Positions 45,090-57,059 of a DNA stretch of 64,000 nt are shown piece by piece; position 1 is the stretch's first letter, and the number at the start of each line of letters is the position of its first letter. A program made the position numbers and the translations under genes. The notes beneath the pieces are model-generated. The model was not told where the DNA came from. It did not search any database and saw nothing but the letters and a program-made list of their open reading frames with translations. The stretch is from Phocoena phocoena (taxonomy: Eukaryota > Chordata > Mammalia > Artiodactyla > Phocoenidae): positions 50,547,124-50,611,123 of the forward strand of contig NC_089226.1 in NCBI RefSeq assembly GCF_963924675.1. The letters are read 5' to 3'.

Positions 45090-45408
45090 TTTTTTTTTTA
45101 AGAAGATGTTGGGGGTAGGAGTTTATTAATTAATTTACTTATTTTTGCTGTGTTGGGTCTTCGTTTCTGTGTGAGGCCTTTCTCTAGTTGCGGCGAGCGG
45201 GGACCACTGTTCATCGCGGTGTGCAGGCCTCTCACTATCGCGGCCTCTCTTGTTGCGGAGCACAGGCTCCAGACGCGCAGGCTCAGTAGTTGTGGCTCAC
45301 GGGCCTAGTTGCTCTGCGGCATGTGGGATCCTCCCAGACCAGGGCTTGAACCCGTGTCCCCTGCATTAGCAGGCAGATTCTCAACTGCTGCACCACCAGG
45401 GAAGCCCG
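45090..45408 (-). mobile_element. Long-form CHR-type SINE
   Basis: About 320 bp: T-run, 'TTTTTGCTGTGTTGGGTCTTCGTTTCTGTG', 'TCTCTAGTTGCGGCGAGCGGGG', 'GCGGAGCACAGGCTCC', 'AGTAGTTGTGGCTCACGGGCC', ending 'CACCACCAGGGAAGCCC'. TSD TCAGCACCTTTTT at 45077-45089 and 45410-45422. It carries an extra 3' block absent from the short forms. Confidence 0.95.
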
Positions 45409-48400
45409 ATCAGCACCTTTTTATTCCAACCTCTTCAGTGATATTATTTCTTACATTTCATATATATAGTGAGACTATTTTATCACATTTTTGCATATTT
45501 TGTTAGGATCCCCTAACCTCTTAAATGATTTTTTTAAAATTTGCATACATTAAGTTTCCCTCTTTGTTCTGCATTGTACAATAAATGTAAATGCATAGTG
45601 TCATGTATGCTATATTACAGTATCACACAGAATATGTTCACCACTGTAAAAACTCCATTGTGCTTCTCCAATTCAATCCTCCCTACCCTCTTCCAGAGTC
45701 CCTGGCAAACACTGATCTTTTTAGCATCTTTTGAGTTTTGCCTTTTCTGTAATACCATATAAATGGGGTAGTCTAGTATATAGCTTTTTCATACTGGCTT
45801 CTTTTATTTAGCAATATACACTTAAGCTTTCTCAATGTCTTGTGACTTGGCAGTTCACTTCTTTTTGCTGCTGAATAAAACTCAATTGTATAGATATACT
45901 GTAGTTTGCTTATCGATTTATCTATTGAAGGACATCTTGATTGTTTCCAGTTTTTGTTTATTATAGATAAAACAGCTATAAAGATTTGCATGCTGGATTT
46001 TTTGTGAACATAGTTTTCGAATCAGGTAACTATCTAGGAGAATGATGGCTGGATCATAGGTAAGACTATGTCTAGCTCTGTAAAGAAACTAGAAAAATGT
46101 CTTCCAAAGTGGCTGAACAATTTCAAATTCCCACTAAGATGACTGAGAGCTCTGACTCCTCTGCATACTTACCAGACATTGTTACTATCAGTTTGTAAAA
46201 AAAATTTTACCCCTTTTAAGAGGTGTGTAGTGATATCAAATTGTTGCTTTAATTTGCAATTCCCTAATCACAGCTGATGCTGAACACTTTTTTATGTGTT
46301 TATTTTCCATCTATATATCTTCTTTGTTGAGGTAACTTTTCAGGTCATTCGTCAATTTTAAATGGGTTGCTTGCTCACTTATTGCTGAGTTTTAAAAGTT
46401 CTTTGTATATTTTGGATGCCAGTTCTTTATGAGATATGCATTTTGCAAATATTTTCTTCTTATCTGTGGCTTGTCTTTTGATTTTAAGTTTATTTTGCAG
46501 AGAATTCTTAAATTTTAGTAAATTGCAGCTTAGTAATTTTTTTCATGGGTTGTGCATTTAGTGTTATACCTGAAGACTCATCACCAAACCTAAGATGGTC
46601 TAGATTTTCTCCTGTGTTTTCATCTATAAGTTTTATAGTTTTGAGTTTTACATATAGGCTTTGAGTTAGGTGGAACATTTTGAGTTAGGTGGAAGGTGAA
46701 AGTTTTGTGTCTAGGTGTGTATAGTTTTGTTGTTGTTCTTGTAGGATTTTGTTTGTTTGTTGGACCTCCAATTGTTTCAGAACAATTTGTTGAAGATTAC
46801 CTACATTGAATTACCTTTGCTCCTCTGTCAAAGATCAGATAATAACAGTTGTGTAGATCTACTTCTGTTCTCTCTATTCTGTACCACTGATCCATGTGTC
46901 TGTTCTTTGGCCAATATCACACTGTCTTGATTACAGTAGCTTTATAATCGTCTTAAAAATAGGAAGTGTGAGTCCTCCAAATTTTGTGTTCTTTAGCATT
47001 GTTTTGGCTATTCTAGGTCTCTTGCTTTTATATATTCACTTTAGAATTAGTTTGTAGATACGTACAGAAATAGATTTCTGGAAGTTTAATTGGGATTGCA
47101 TTGCTTCTACAGATCATTTTGGGAAGATCTGACATTTAACAATACTGAGTTCCAATCCATGAACATGGAGTATTTCTCCATTTATGTAGATCTTCTTTGA
47201 TTTCTTTCATCAGTGTTTTTTAGTTTTTCACACATAGATATCTATATGTACACATTTTATTAGATTTACATCGAAGTATTTCTTTTTTTTGGTGATATTT
47301 TAAATAGTATCCTTTTTTTAATTTAAAATTCCATTTGTTCATTACTGTTGTATAGACAGGCGAATGACTTACGTATATTTATCTTGTATCCTGCAAACTT
47401 GCTATACTTGCTTAGTTCCAAGAATTTTTTTGTCAGTTCTTTGGGATTTTCTATACAGGTAATGGTGTCACCTGTGAACAAAGATAGTTTCATTTCTTCC
47501 TTCTCAATTTTGTATATATTTAATTCCCTTTTTGTCTTCTTATTTTATTGCACTAGTTAGGACTTCCAGTACAGTGTCAAATAAGAATGGTGAGAGAGTA
47601 CAACCTTGTCTTTTTTCCATTTTTAGTGGGAAAAGATCCTGTTGCTCACCACTAAAGGTTAGCTGTAGGATTTTTGTAGATATTCTTTATTGAGTAAAGA
47701 AGTTTCCTTCTTTTTTTAGTTTGAGAGATTTTATCAACAATACATATTGAATTTTTGCATTAATTGATATGAATACATATATATATATATACATATTGTC
47801 TTTAGTCTGTTGAAGGAATGGTTACAATTGATCAATTTTTGAATTTTGAATCAGCCTTGCATACCTGGAAAAAAATCCCACTTGTTAATAGTGTATAATT
47901 CCTTTTATATTTTGTTGTAATTGATTTGCTAGTATTTTGTTGAGGGTTTTCACATCTATGTCCGTGAGAGATATTAGTCTATAGTTTTCTTTTTTTCACT
48001 GTCTTTCCTTGATTTAGCATTAGAGTAATGCTGACTTCAAAGAATGTTAGAAAATACTCTCTCTGCTTCTATTTTCCGGAATATATTGTAGAGAATTGAT
48101 GTCATCTTTTTCCTTAAATGTCTGGCAGAATTCATCAGTGAACCCTCTGGGGTGGGGGGGTTGGCATTTTCTTTTCTGGAGGGTTATATACAACAATTTA
48201 TTTAAGAAATATAGACTATTCAGATTATTTCTGCATGAATGATTTTCAGTAGTTTGTGTCTTTCAAGTAATTTGTCCATTTCATCCAAGTTATCAAATCT
48301 GTGGTCATAGATTTGTACCTAGTATTCCTTACTTTATAATCCTTTTAATGTCTATAGAATTAGTAGTGATACCTCTCTTTTATTTCTGATATTGGTGATT

Positions 48401-48782
48401 TGTGTCCCCTCTCTTTCTCTGTCTGGTTAGCATAGCTAGAGGTTTATCAGTTTTCATGATCTTTCAAAGAACTAGCTTTGGTTTCTCTTTGTTTGGTTGG
48501 TTTTTTTCCTATTTTCAATTTTATTTATTTACTTTTTAGGCTTATTTTTTTTGTTCTCTATTTTTCTCAGGTTGAAGCTTAGATAACTGATTTTAGATTT
48601 TTCTTATTTTCTAATATGTCTATATAAAGCTATGAATTGCTCTTTAAACACAAATTTTGATGTTATCTTTTAATTTTAATTTACTTAAAAATATTAATAA
48701 TTTCTCTTCAGACTTCTTTTTGACCGGGTTATCAAAAATGTGTTTTATTTCTATGTATTTCAGATTTGCCAGCTATTTTTAA

Positions 48783-49066
48783 AATTAATTAATTTTATTT
48801 TTGGCTGTGTTGGGTCTTCGTTTCTGTGCGAGGGCTTTCTCTAGTTGCGGTGAGTGGGGGCCACTCTTCATCACGGTGTGCGGGCCTCTCACTATCGCAG
48901 CCTCTCTTGTTGTGGAGCACAGGCTCCAGATGCGCAGGCTCAGTAGTTGTGGCTCACGGGCCCAGTTACTCCATGGCATGTGGGATCTTCCCAGACTAGG
49001 GTTCGAACCTGTGTCCCCTGCATTGGCAGGCAGAGATTCTCAACCACTGCGCCACCAGGGAAGCCC
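48783..49066 (-). mobile_element. Long-form CHR-type SINE
   Basis: Same long form as 45090-45408 ('GGCTGTGTTGGGTCTTCGTTTCTGTGCGAGGGC', 'AGTTGCGGTGAGTGGGGGCC'), more CpG decay, ending 'GCGCCACCAGGGAAGCCC'. TSD TGCCAGCTATTTTTAA at 48767-48782 and 49067-49082. Confidence 0.95.
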
Positions 49067-49417
49067 TGCCAGCTATTTTTAAGTTGATTTCTGTTTTAAT
49101 TCCATTGTGATCCAAAAAAATAATTTGCATGATTTGTATTTCCTTAAATCTAAGGTGTATTTCATGGTCCAGGATGTGGGCTGTCTTGGTGTGAATGTTT
49201 GATGTGAGCTTGAGAAGAATGTGTATTCTGCTGTAGTTGTATGGAGTATTCCATGAATGTAAATTAGATCAAATTGATGTTGTTGTTCAAGTCAACTATA
49301 TTCTTACTGCTTTTCTGCCTGTTTGATATATCAGTTACAGAGATAAGGATATTGAAGTATCCAACTCTAATAGTGGATTTATCTATTTTTCCTTTCAGTT
49401 CTATGCCTCACATTTTT

Positions 49418-49515
49418 TTTTTTTTCTTGCAGTACGCGGGCCTCTCACTGTTGTGGCCTCTCCCGTTGCAGAGCACAGGCTCCGGACACACAGGCTCAGC
49501 GGCCATGGCTCACGG
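49418..49515 (-). mobile_element. 5'-truncated CHR-type SINE
   Basis: Only the 3' half (about 100 bp: T-run, 'GCAGTACGCGGGCCTCTCACTG', 'CAGCGGCCATGGCTCACGG') is present, with the tRNA-derived head missing. TSD TATGCCTCACATTTTT at 49402-49417 and 49516-49531 shows this was truncated at insertion, not deleted later. Confidence 0.95.
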
Positions 49516-52094
49516 TATGCCTCACATTTTTGATGCTCTCTTGTTAGGTTAGCACTCAATGTCTTTTGGGTGAATTAATCTTTTTATCATTACATAATGT
49601 GTCCCTTTATTCCTAATAATTTTCTTTGCTTTCAATCCTACTTTATCCAAAATTAATATAGCTATTCCAGCTTTCTTTTAATCAGTTTTAGCATAGTGTA
49701 TCTCCTGAATCTATCTGAATCTTATTATCTAAAGCAGGGTTTTTGTAGACAGAATCCAGGTAGATCTTGTTCTATTTTTTTCCATTCTGACAGTCTCTGT
49801 CTTTTAATTGGTGTATTTAAACCATTCAAATTTAATTTGATTACTGATATAGTTGAATTACTATCTACCACGTGTATGGCTGTTTTATATTCATTATACT
49901 TACTCTTTTTAAAAAACCTTTTCCATTTCTTTTCCTTCCTTCTCTGGTTTTAATTGGGCATTTTATATAATTTCATTTTCTCTCCTCTCTTAATATATAA
50001 ATTATCCTTTTAAAAAACATTTTCTTAGTGTTTTCCATAGAGTTTGCAATATACGTTTTTAACTAATGTAAGTTTACCTTTAAATAACATCATACCACAT
50101 CATGTGGATAATAGTGAAGGTACTTTGTAGCAATGAATTCTAAATTCCTCCTTCCCATTCTTTATGACATTGCTGTCATTCAATTCACTTATTTATGTGT
50201 TGTAATTACCCAGTTCATTGTTACTATTATTAGCTTTGTTATCTTTAAAACTAGTTAAGAAAGGGAAAGTAAAATATATTATTTTACATTTATTTATTCC
50301 CTGATTCTTTTCCTTTCTTTATGTAGATCTAAAATTATGATCTATTTTATTTTCCTTTTCTCTGAAGTATTCTGTTTAACATTTCTTCTATGACAGGCAT
50401 GCTGGTGATGAATTTACCGTTTTTCTTTGAGAAAGTTATTAATTCTCTTTCACTTTTGAAGATTAATTCTGTTAGATATTGAATTCTAAGTTGATTTTTT
50501 TTTTCTTATGGTACTTTCAATGTTTCACTCCTCTCTTCTTGCTTGCATGGTTCCTGGTGAGAAGTCTGCTGTAATTCTTATTCCTCTAAAGTAACTTTTT
50601 TTTGTCCTCTCTCTACTTTCTTTCAACATTTTCTCATTGCTTTTGGTTTTCTGCAGTTGGAATATGATATGTCTAGGTGTAGTTTTTGTTGGTATTTTTT
50701 ATGCTTAGTGTTTCCTGAGCTTCCTGAATCTGTCACTGAAGGTCTCAATGCTTGTCATTACAAATTATCAGTCATTTTTACTACAAAAAGTACTTCTCCT
50801 TTATCTCTTTCTTGCCCTTATGGTATTCCAATTATATATAAGTTAAACTACTTGAAATTGTCTCATGGGTTTTGAATGTCTTTTATTTTTTTATCCATTC
50901 TCTTTGCCTGTCAATTTGAGAAGTTTCCATTGACCTATCTTCAGGCTCACTAACTCTTTCTTCTGCCATATCCAGTATACTGATGAGCCCACGAAAGGGA
51001 TTCTTCACTTCTGTTACAGTGGTTTTGATTTGTTGAATTTCCTCATGATTCTTTGTTATGATTCTCATTTCTCTAATTACATCACCCATCTAGACTTGTA
51101 TGTTTTCTGCTTTTTTACATTTGACCTCCAAATATATTTATCATAGTTATTTAAAATTCCTTGACTGATTATCCCAACATGTGTGTCCTATTTGAATCTA
51201 GCTCTGACGCTTCCTTTGTGTCTTCAGACTGTGTTTTTCTTGTCTTTACACATGCTTTGTAATATTTTGTTGGTAGATAGACATGATGTATTGTGTAATA
51301 TGAACTGAGGTAAATAGGCCCTTAGTGTGGGATTTCATGTTAATCTGGCTAGGACTTGGGCTGTTTTTAATGTTTGCTGTAGCTGTAGGTCCCAGGTGCT
51401 TCAGATTCTAGTTTTCTTGCATTTATCAAAATTTTTATTTGTTTTATTTTAAAGCTGGTATTTCTCTGATGAAATTCCTAATGTGTCCATGTATTTTGGT
51501 CCACCTCTTCCAGTAAGTCGGTTAATATATTTAATACTGATTTTAAAGTCCTTTCCTGCTAATTTCAATATATGGTTCGTCTGTGGTTCTGCTTCTACTG
51601 ATAGTATTTCATATTGATTTTGGGTCACATTTTCCTACTTCTTTTCATGTCTCATTATTTTTAATTGTATGCCAGACATTTTTAAAAAATAAGTGATAGA
51701 GATGGAAGTAACTAATATTTACCTCCACAAAAGGGAATTCTCCTTTCTCTCTGAGGTTGCTAGGTTAAGGGGTTAATTTCTCTGATCTAATCTAATATTG
51801 AGCTGAGTCTGGGCTGGGTTCCAGTTTTAATAAGCTTCAGTTCATTACTGATTATAAATGTTTTGGAGGCATTTTCAGGATTCCCATTTTAGCAAGGCTT
51901 GTGATATAAACCTCAGTAACATTATGGTTATGTCTGTTTTCACCTGCCAGCTCTGTGGGCTGCTGAAGAGGTCTCTCTGCTCTTTAATTTTGCTCATGGC
52001 TTTCTAAGCCTTGGGAGATGTCTCTCTCCCTCCCTTCTTATCTTTCTTAGTCTTTGATATGCCACCATACAGTTTGTCATGGCCCGTTGGGAAA

Positions 52095-53340
52095 TAATTG
52101 GTAGGCATGTATAGATTTTCTGAATCTGGAAATCCTTAGAATACATATATAACATGCTGACCCATGCATTGCCATTAAAAGTTTTGTTTGTTTCTCCTTA
52201 TATCAGCAAGGATTGTACTTTTCTGGAATTTAGTTCATTTATACTTTTTAACATCATCATCTCTCGGATGGTATTAGAAACAAACACTGTTTTTTTTCTA
52301 ACTTGTTCAGTGTTTTCTTATATTTTATTATGATGTGAGAAAAGGTCTCTTAATCTTCTATATCCTAACCCAAAATGGAAAACTCCTTGTTCTGTTTTTA
52401 TTTTTTCTCCTTTAATTTAATAAATTGAATATTTGAAAATTCAGTTTTCAGTATTTGAAAATTTGATAAAGACAGTCATTAGTCTTTTGCCTGATGATTG
52501 AGAATGACTTCTCTAAAACACTAAACAAATTTATGGTACAATTATTATTGTTTATATTTTACATTTAAAATTAAGAGACAAATAATTTACCTGTTATCTT
52601 GAAGAATGTAAGCAAAAGGATTGAGTCAGAAGCATCAACCATTCTGCCTACAAGGTTGAATAATTTATCCTAGAGACACTGTTGACTATAAATAATGTAA
52701 ATGAGTTGCACAGAGAATTGGGCATATTCAGGAAAAATAAATATATTTAATTGTAATCAACTCATTTTTAAATACCAATATCCAGTTGTAGGGCTCATTG
52801 AAACCCAGTAGTAACAAGAAACAATGTTACTATTTACATAAAGTATCTTTTATAAATATTTGTAATACAAGATAAAAAAGGTATAAGAAATGTTCCTTGA
52901 CAGTACTATGGAAGTTTGAGAAAGGGATATTTTAAAGACACAGGATAAAGATTTGGTGCCTGAATTCTATGCTTCTTACATCCTCCCATTTTGGTTTCCT
53001 GCCAAATGAGTATATACCAGAAAACCTAGAGCCAAATAGAGAACAGTTTCACTTTATCAATGACTGTACAAGTGCAATCCCAAATCAGGATTCTGGTGAA
53101 TTCTATTAGAGAATACCTCTAAGCTGGGAGACGTCTAAGGCTCTCTCCTCTTGTTTTGTCATCCATCATTTATGTGTTTGAATGCCAACAGTAGAACTGA
53201 CCTGACTTAGGGACACAGTCTGGTGTCTAAAACAGAGAGAATGACTAAAACAGAGAGAATGAATATTCAAGGTCCTATGGGCTTACTGCCCAGATGTGCT
53301 TACTGTATGGGAGTCAAGAAACACAGAAAATACAACTTGC
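52095..53340. other. Unassigned sequence
   Basis: No gene or named repeat. 52427-52466 carries a partial tandem of an AATATTTGAAAATT-like unit. The junction with the old L1 is uncertain by a few hundred bases. Confidence 0.4.
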
Positions 53341-53341
53341 A

Positions 53342-53546
53342 TTTTCTTCCTTTTTCCCCCTTCTGTCTTTCCCTTTCTTCCTCCCTTTCTTCCTCCCTCC
53401 ATTCCTCCCCACTCCCTTCCTTCCTTCCTCTCTCTTTTTCCTTCTTTCCTCCCTCCCTTCCCTTCCTTTCCCCTTCCCTTCCCTCCTCTCCCTTCCCCTC
53501 CTCTCTCCTCTCCTCCCCTCCACTCTCCTCCCCTTCCCTTCCCTTT
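53342..53546 (+). repeat. 205-bp polypyrimidine tract
   Basis: Only four purines (53365, 53401, 53411, 53522) in 205 bases, with a pure 110-base run at 53412-53521. Composition drifts from CTTT/CCTT to CCCTT/CTCCC units. Candidate for triplex (H-DNA) formation on this strand. The minus strand has GGGAAGGGAAGG-type runs. Confidence 0.97.
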
Positions 53547-53549
53547 GGC

Positions 53550-54180
53550 AATCTTCAAGGGGCACGTTAACCCTGCAGTGGCCCAGCAAGCGATGCTTTA
53601 TTCTTTTTTCATGATGACTACTGTGCATCAGAATACTGAGGATGGTTTCTTTCTCTAGGGAAAGAGGACAAATATGGTATATCAGGGGGCAGTGTGTAAG
53701 AAAGTGGGAAATGATGCAGGGTCTTTTATCTTAAGCTGCTGTGGACTATGTCTAATTGCTAAAATGAGAAGATTCCCTGAGAGGCTCAATAGGACTGAGA
53801 CATTCTAATACATTTTATCCTTTTTTAGATCTTAAAACTAGAGTTATTTGTTGAGAAACATGTTTTGGAAATCATTCCAAAATAGCATTTTTGTTAATAG
53901 ATTCATATGGATTTTTATCCAGTGCTTCACATTGTCAGATTTGCATTTCAAGACTGTATGCTTGTGCTAGGTCCCTTAGTCTCCTGCACATCTGATGTTG
54001 CTGCAACAGCTGTATTCTAGCTGTGCCCTCATCTCTATGACAGCTGATGGAGAAGAAAGGCAATCCCAAAACAGGGTTCCAATTAGTTCTAGCTCTTGAG
54101 TTTGGGACTGAATACTCTCTTATTTGTTTTCATCCAGTCATTTCGTATATCCAGTGGGGAGAGGAAAGGGCGTAGGTGCA
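53550..54180. other. Unassigned sequence
   Basis: No gene or recognised repeat. Confidence 0.4.
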
Positions 54181-54184
54181 ATAT

Positions 54185-54395
54185 AGGGGTCTGGGATTAA
54201 GAGATACAGACTACTGTGTATAAAATAAATAAACTACAAGGAATATATTCTGCAGCACAGGGAATATAGCCAATATTTATAATAACAGTAAATGGAGTAT
54301 AGCCTTTAAAAATTGTGAATCACTATGTCGTACACCTGAAACATATATAATACTGTACATCAACTATACCTCAGTGGAAGAAAACAAACAAAAAC
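54185..54395 (+). mobile_element. L1 3' end
   Basis: 'GGGGTCTGGGATTAAGAGATACAGACTACTGTG', 'AAACTACAAGGAATATATTCTGCAGCACAGGGAATATAGCC', 'CACTATGTCGTACACCTGAAACATATATAATACTGTACATCAACTATACCTCAGTGG': sense 3' terminal part of an artiodactyl-type L1. 5'-truncated. Confidence 0.9.
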
Positions 54396-54774
54396 CTCAC
54401 TACCATAAGGGCAGATGGGAGGGCAAATGAAGAGACCTGATGGAAATTACTTTAGTCTTGAGATGAACCAACTATTAGCAATCATAATAAAATAATTTTT
54501 GAGAAATATATACTTTATGATTAAATTGTATTATTTGGCAATTTATTTGGCCCTGGCCTTTTCCTGATTCATCCTTTAGATTTACATTTAACTGGCTAGT
54601 TTTTTATTTCCTTGGAGGTTTGCAAGAGTACAACAATGGCTAAAAAAATTAGCCATTCATTGTTCAACTTAGAGACATCAATGACTTACAGATAAATGAA
54701 GGAGTGGTATAATTTGTTTTGGAACATAATATGACCTATTTTTTCCCCAAGGGAAGAGTTTGACATTTTATATT

Positions 54775-54915
54775 ACCCTTAGATAGGCTCATAGAAGGAT
54801 GGTATTCCGACTGATTCACTCTGTAGATAAGAAGACTAAGACTCAGAGAGGTTAAATGACTTCTTCAAAATCAAATGATTACAAGCAGAACACCATTACA
54901 ATCCTTGTTTGAGTC
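54775..54915 (-). mobile_element. MIR SINE, antisense
   Basis: 'CTGTAGATAAGAAGACTAAGACTCAGAGAGGTTAAATGACTTCTTCAAAATCAAATGATTACAAGC' is antisense MIR core. Confidence 0.8.
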
Positions 54916-54924
54916 TCAGCACAC

Positions 54925-55725
54925 TGCAATTTGCACCATGCAATACTGCATTGATCTTCCATGCATGTACACTACCAGAAATGCTGAGGACAGTTTTTAA
55001 TGGGTCATGTATATTAATGAACAACAGACACCAAAAAGAAGACTTGGAGCCTATGCTCATTAAGGCAGGATCATAAATATCTTCTCCAAGTAGGATGTTC
55101 ACCCCTATTAAATAGACTGAGTGAAGAACTTTTCACAGTCTCACTTCTCTGCCCAGTCTATGTTTTTTATCACACCATGTCATGATTTACAAGTTAATGC
55201 TTACATCCACTGTGTAAACTGGGGAAAAGTGAACAAATACTCCATTAAACTGAACAGAAACATAACATAGCCAAAAGGCCCCCAAAGAAATATTGTCAAT
55301 ATTTACATATAAAACATATTATGGCAAACACACGTCTGCACTGAAATGTGGCTAAATTTACTAAGCAATTTTGAAAAACCCTGCCACAATAATTAACATA
55401 CTAGCAAATGTGAGAACATATTGATTTCAAGGAAAATGAGCTGATTAATTGACTGTTTTTAACTGTGATTTGTTCCTTCCACCTGTAAATGCCCTGTTTG
55501 CTGTTAAGTTTTGTGTTTCCAGTTGGTAGGAAACTCATAAACAGTGAAAAGAGAACTGGTGTTAACTTCCTTTATCCACATGGAGTCTTTACTATTTGAA
55601 TATGGCAAACTGTGATGATAGCAGTAACAATAGCCATATTAAAAATAATAATTATGTAGTTTATATTTGGTAACAAAGATATTCATAACTACTTTTGATC
55701 AAGTGACTGTTATATTCAAGTCACC
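54925..55725. other. Unassigned sequence
   Basis: AT-rich single-copy-looking DNA, no gene recognised. Confidence 0.4.
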
Positions 55726-55729
55726 TTTT

Positions 55730-55940
55730 TCTTGCATGATTTCATTTTGATTCTACAGTGTAAAACCATTACCTCATTATCTTTATTTTAGGGCATGTAT
55801 ACAAATTCAGGAAGATTAAGTAGTTTGCTCAAGGCCAAAAAACTTTTATGTTTTTGGGAGAGAGCTGGGTTTTGAACACAGGTCTGTGTGGCTGGCTCCA
55901 AAATCAATGTTCTTTTAATATGCTACTATACTTTAGCCTC
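55730..55940 (-). mobile_element. MIR SINE, antisense
   Basis: 'TTATCTTTATTTTAGGGCATG...AGGAAGATTAAGTAGTTTGCTCAAGGCC', 'GAGCTGGGTTTTGAACACAGGTCTGTGTGGCTGGCTCC': antisense MIR. Confidence 0.8.
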
Positions 55941-55996
55941 ACAATAATCCTGAGTGATAATTAAATCAGGTATTATTATTTTTTATACTACATATA

Positions 55997-56512
55997 TGTA
56001 TGAGTCATTGCCCTCTAGAGAAACAGAACCAATAGGATATATATGTATGTGTATATGTATGCATGTATGTATGTATGTATGTATCACCTTTGTACCTACT
56101 TAGGGGGGAAAGGGAGAGGGACAGAAAGAGGAATATATTTTTAATAAATTGGGTGACACGATCGTGGATGCTGGTAAGTCTGAAATCCGTAGGGCAAGCA
56201 ACAAGTTGATGATTCAGGAGAGAGTTGATACTATAGTCTCGAGTCTGAAAGATGGAAATTCAGGCAGAATTCCTGAATTCCTTTGCACTTTGTTAGAAGA
56301 ATTCCTTTTTTTCCTCAGTCTTTGCTGTCAAGGCCTTCAACAGATTGGATGAGGCCCACCTACCTTATGGAGGGTAATCTGCTTTACTTAAAGTCAACAG
56401 ATTGTAAATGTTAATCACATTTTAAAAGTACCTTTACAGCAGCATCTAAACTAGTGTTTGACAACTGGTCACTGTACCCTAATCAAGTTGACACATAAAA
56501 TTAACCATCACA
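55997..56512 (-). mobile_element. ERV-type LTR (ERVL/MaLR class probable), antisense
   Basis: Begins TGTATGAGTCATTGCCCTCTAGAGAAACAGAACC and ends 'AAGTTGACACATAAAATTAACCATCACA', i.e. TG...CA boundaries in reverse. Inner words: 'GTCAAGGCCTTCAACAGATTGGATGAGGCCCACCTACC', 'AATCTGCTTTACTTAAAGTC'. The reverse of AATAAA ('TTTATT'-like) lies near the left side. Flanks ATATA/ATATG give a near-match 5-bp duplication. A TATG microsatellite sits inside. I know this family by sight but will not assign a subfamily name. Confidence 0.75.
56035..56084 (+). repeat. (TATG)n microsatellite inside the LTR
   Basis: TATATG/TATG units, grown at the TA-rich spot of the LTR next to 'AACCAATAGGATAT'. Confidence 0.92.
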
Positions 56513-56542
56513 ATATGAGAGTCTCAAATCTCTGAGTAGGAG

Positions 56543-57052
56543 TGTGTGGTAGGCTGTCTCTACAGTGCTCTCCAATGATTTCTGCCTCTTATTATTCATG
56601 ACCTGTGTAACACTCTCCCTTTGAGTGTGGGCTGGATCTAGTGATTCACTTCTAACAAGTAGAATAATGTGAAAGTGATAGGATGCCACCTCAGATACTA
56701 AGTTACAAAAAATTGTGGTTTCCATCTTGGGTGTCTTCTCTTTTTCTCTTGCATGTTTACACTGAGGGAAGCCAGCTTCTGTGTTGTGAGCTGTCTAATG
56801 GAGAGGTTTTTGGGGCAGAATTGATGTCTCCAGTCAACAGCCATCGAGGACCTTATACCTACCAATATGAGTGAGCTTGTGCTCACTCCAGACAGGCCTT
56901 GTGGCGAACAGGTTGATTGCAATCTTGAGAAACACTGAGTCACTCTTTTAAGCCACATCTGGATCCCTGAACCACAGCAGAAATGAGATAATAAATGTTT
57001 ATTCTTTTAAATGTTGGGGTAATTTGTCACATAGACATAGACAACTAATACA
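56543..57052 (+). mobile_element. MaLR/MLT1-like LTR, sense
   Basis: 'GAGTGTGGGCTGGATCTAGTGATTCACTTCTAACAAGTAGAATAATGTGAAAGTGATAGG', 'AGGGAAGCCAGCTTCTGTGTTGTGAG', 'CAACAGCCATCGAGG', 'GAACCACAGCAGAAATGAGATAATAAATGTTTATTCTTTTAAATG', ending 'GACAACTAATACA'. GGAG on both edges may be the TSD. Same family as the partial copy at 12760-12963. Lies 30 bp from the LTR at 55997-56512, which is in the other orientation. Confidence 0.8.
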
Positions 57053-57059
57053 GGAGCCA

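Larger units (their letters stand above)
43650..52090 (-). mobile_element. Long ancient L1 (L1M-type), 3' UTR to ORF1/5' part
   Basis: Antisense L1 in correct order over about 8.4 kb. 3' UTR 43650-45700 ('GATTCCATCCAGGATACCATATTACATTTTG', 'CTGGCACTACAAGATGCTCCAGGTTCATCTTG', 'AACCTGGCTATTACCATCTACCATCCATTCACTT'). ORF2 about 45700-49860 ('TTTAATTTGCAATTCCCTAATCAC', 'TGCATACCTGGAAAAAAATCCCACTTG'). ORF1 about 50300-51100. AT-rich 5' text follows to about 52090. Minus strand 51089-50883 still reads as ORF1p coiled coil (EEIQQIKTTVTEVKNPFRGLISILDMAEERVSEPEDR). Four SINEs interrupt it. All frames are broken. Confidence 0.9.

Noticed and set aside
53223..53658. Overlapping Pro/Ser/Leu-rich plus-strand and Arg/Glu/Gly/Lys-rich minus-strand frames of about 80-120 residues
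   Set aside because: They are translations of the polypyrimidine tract. Stop-free frames are expected in C/T-only DNA.
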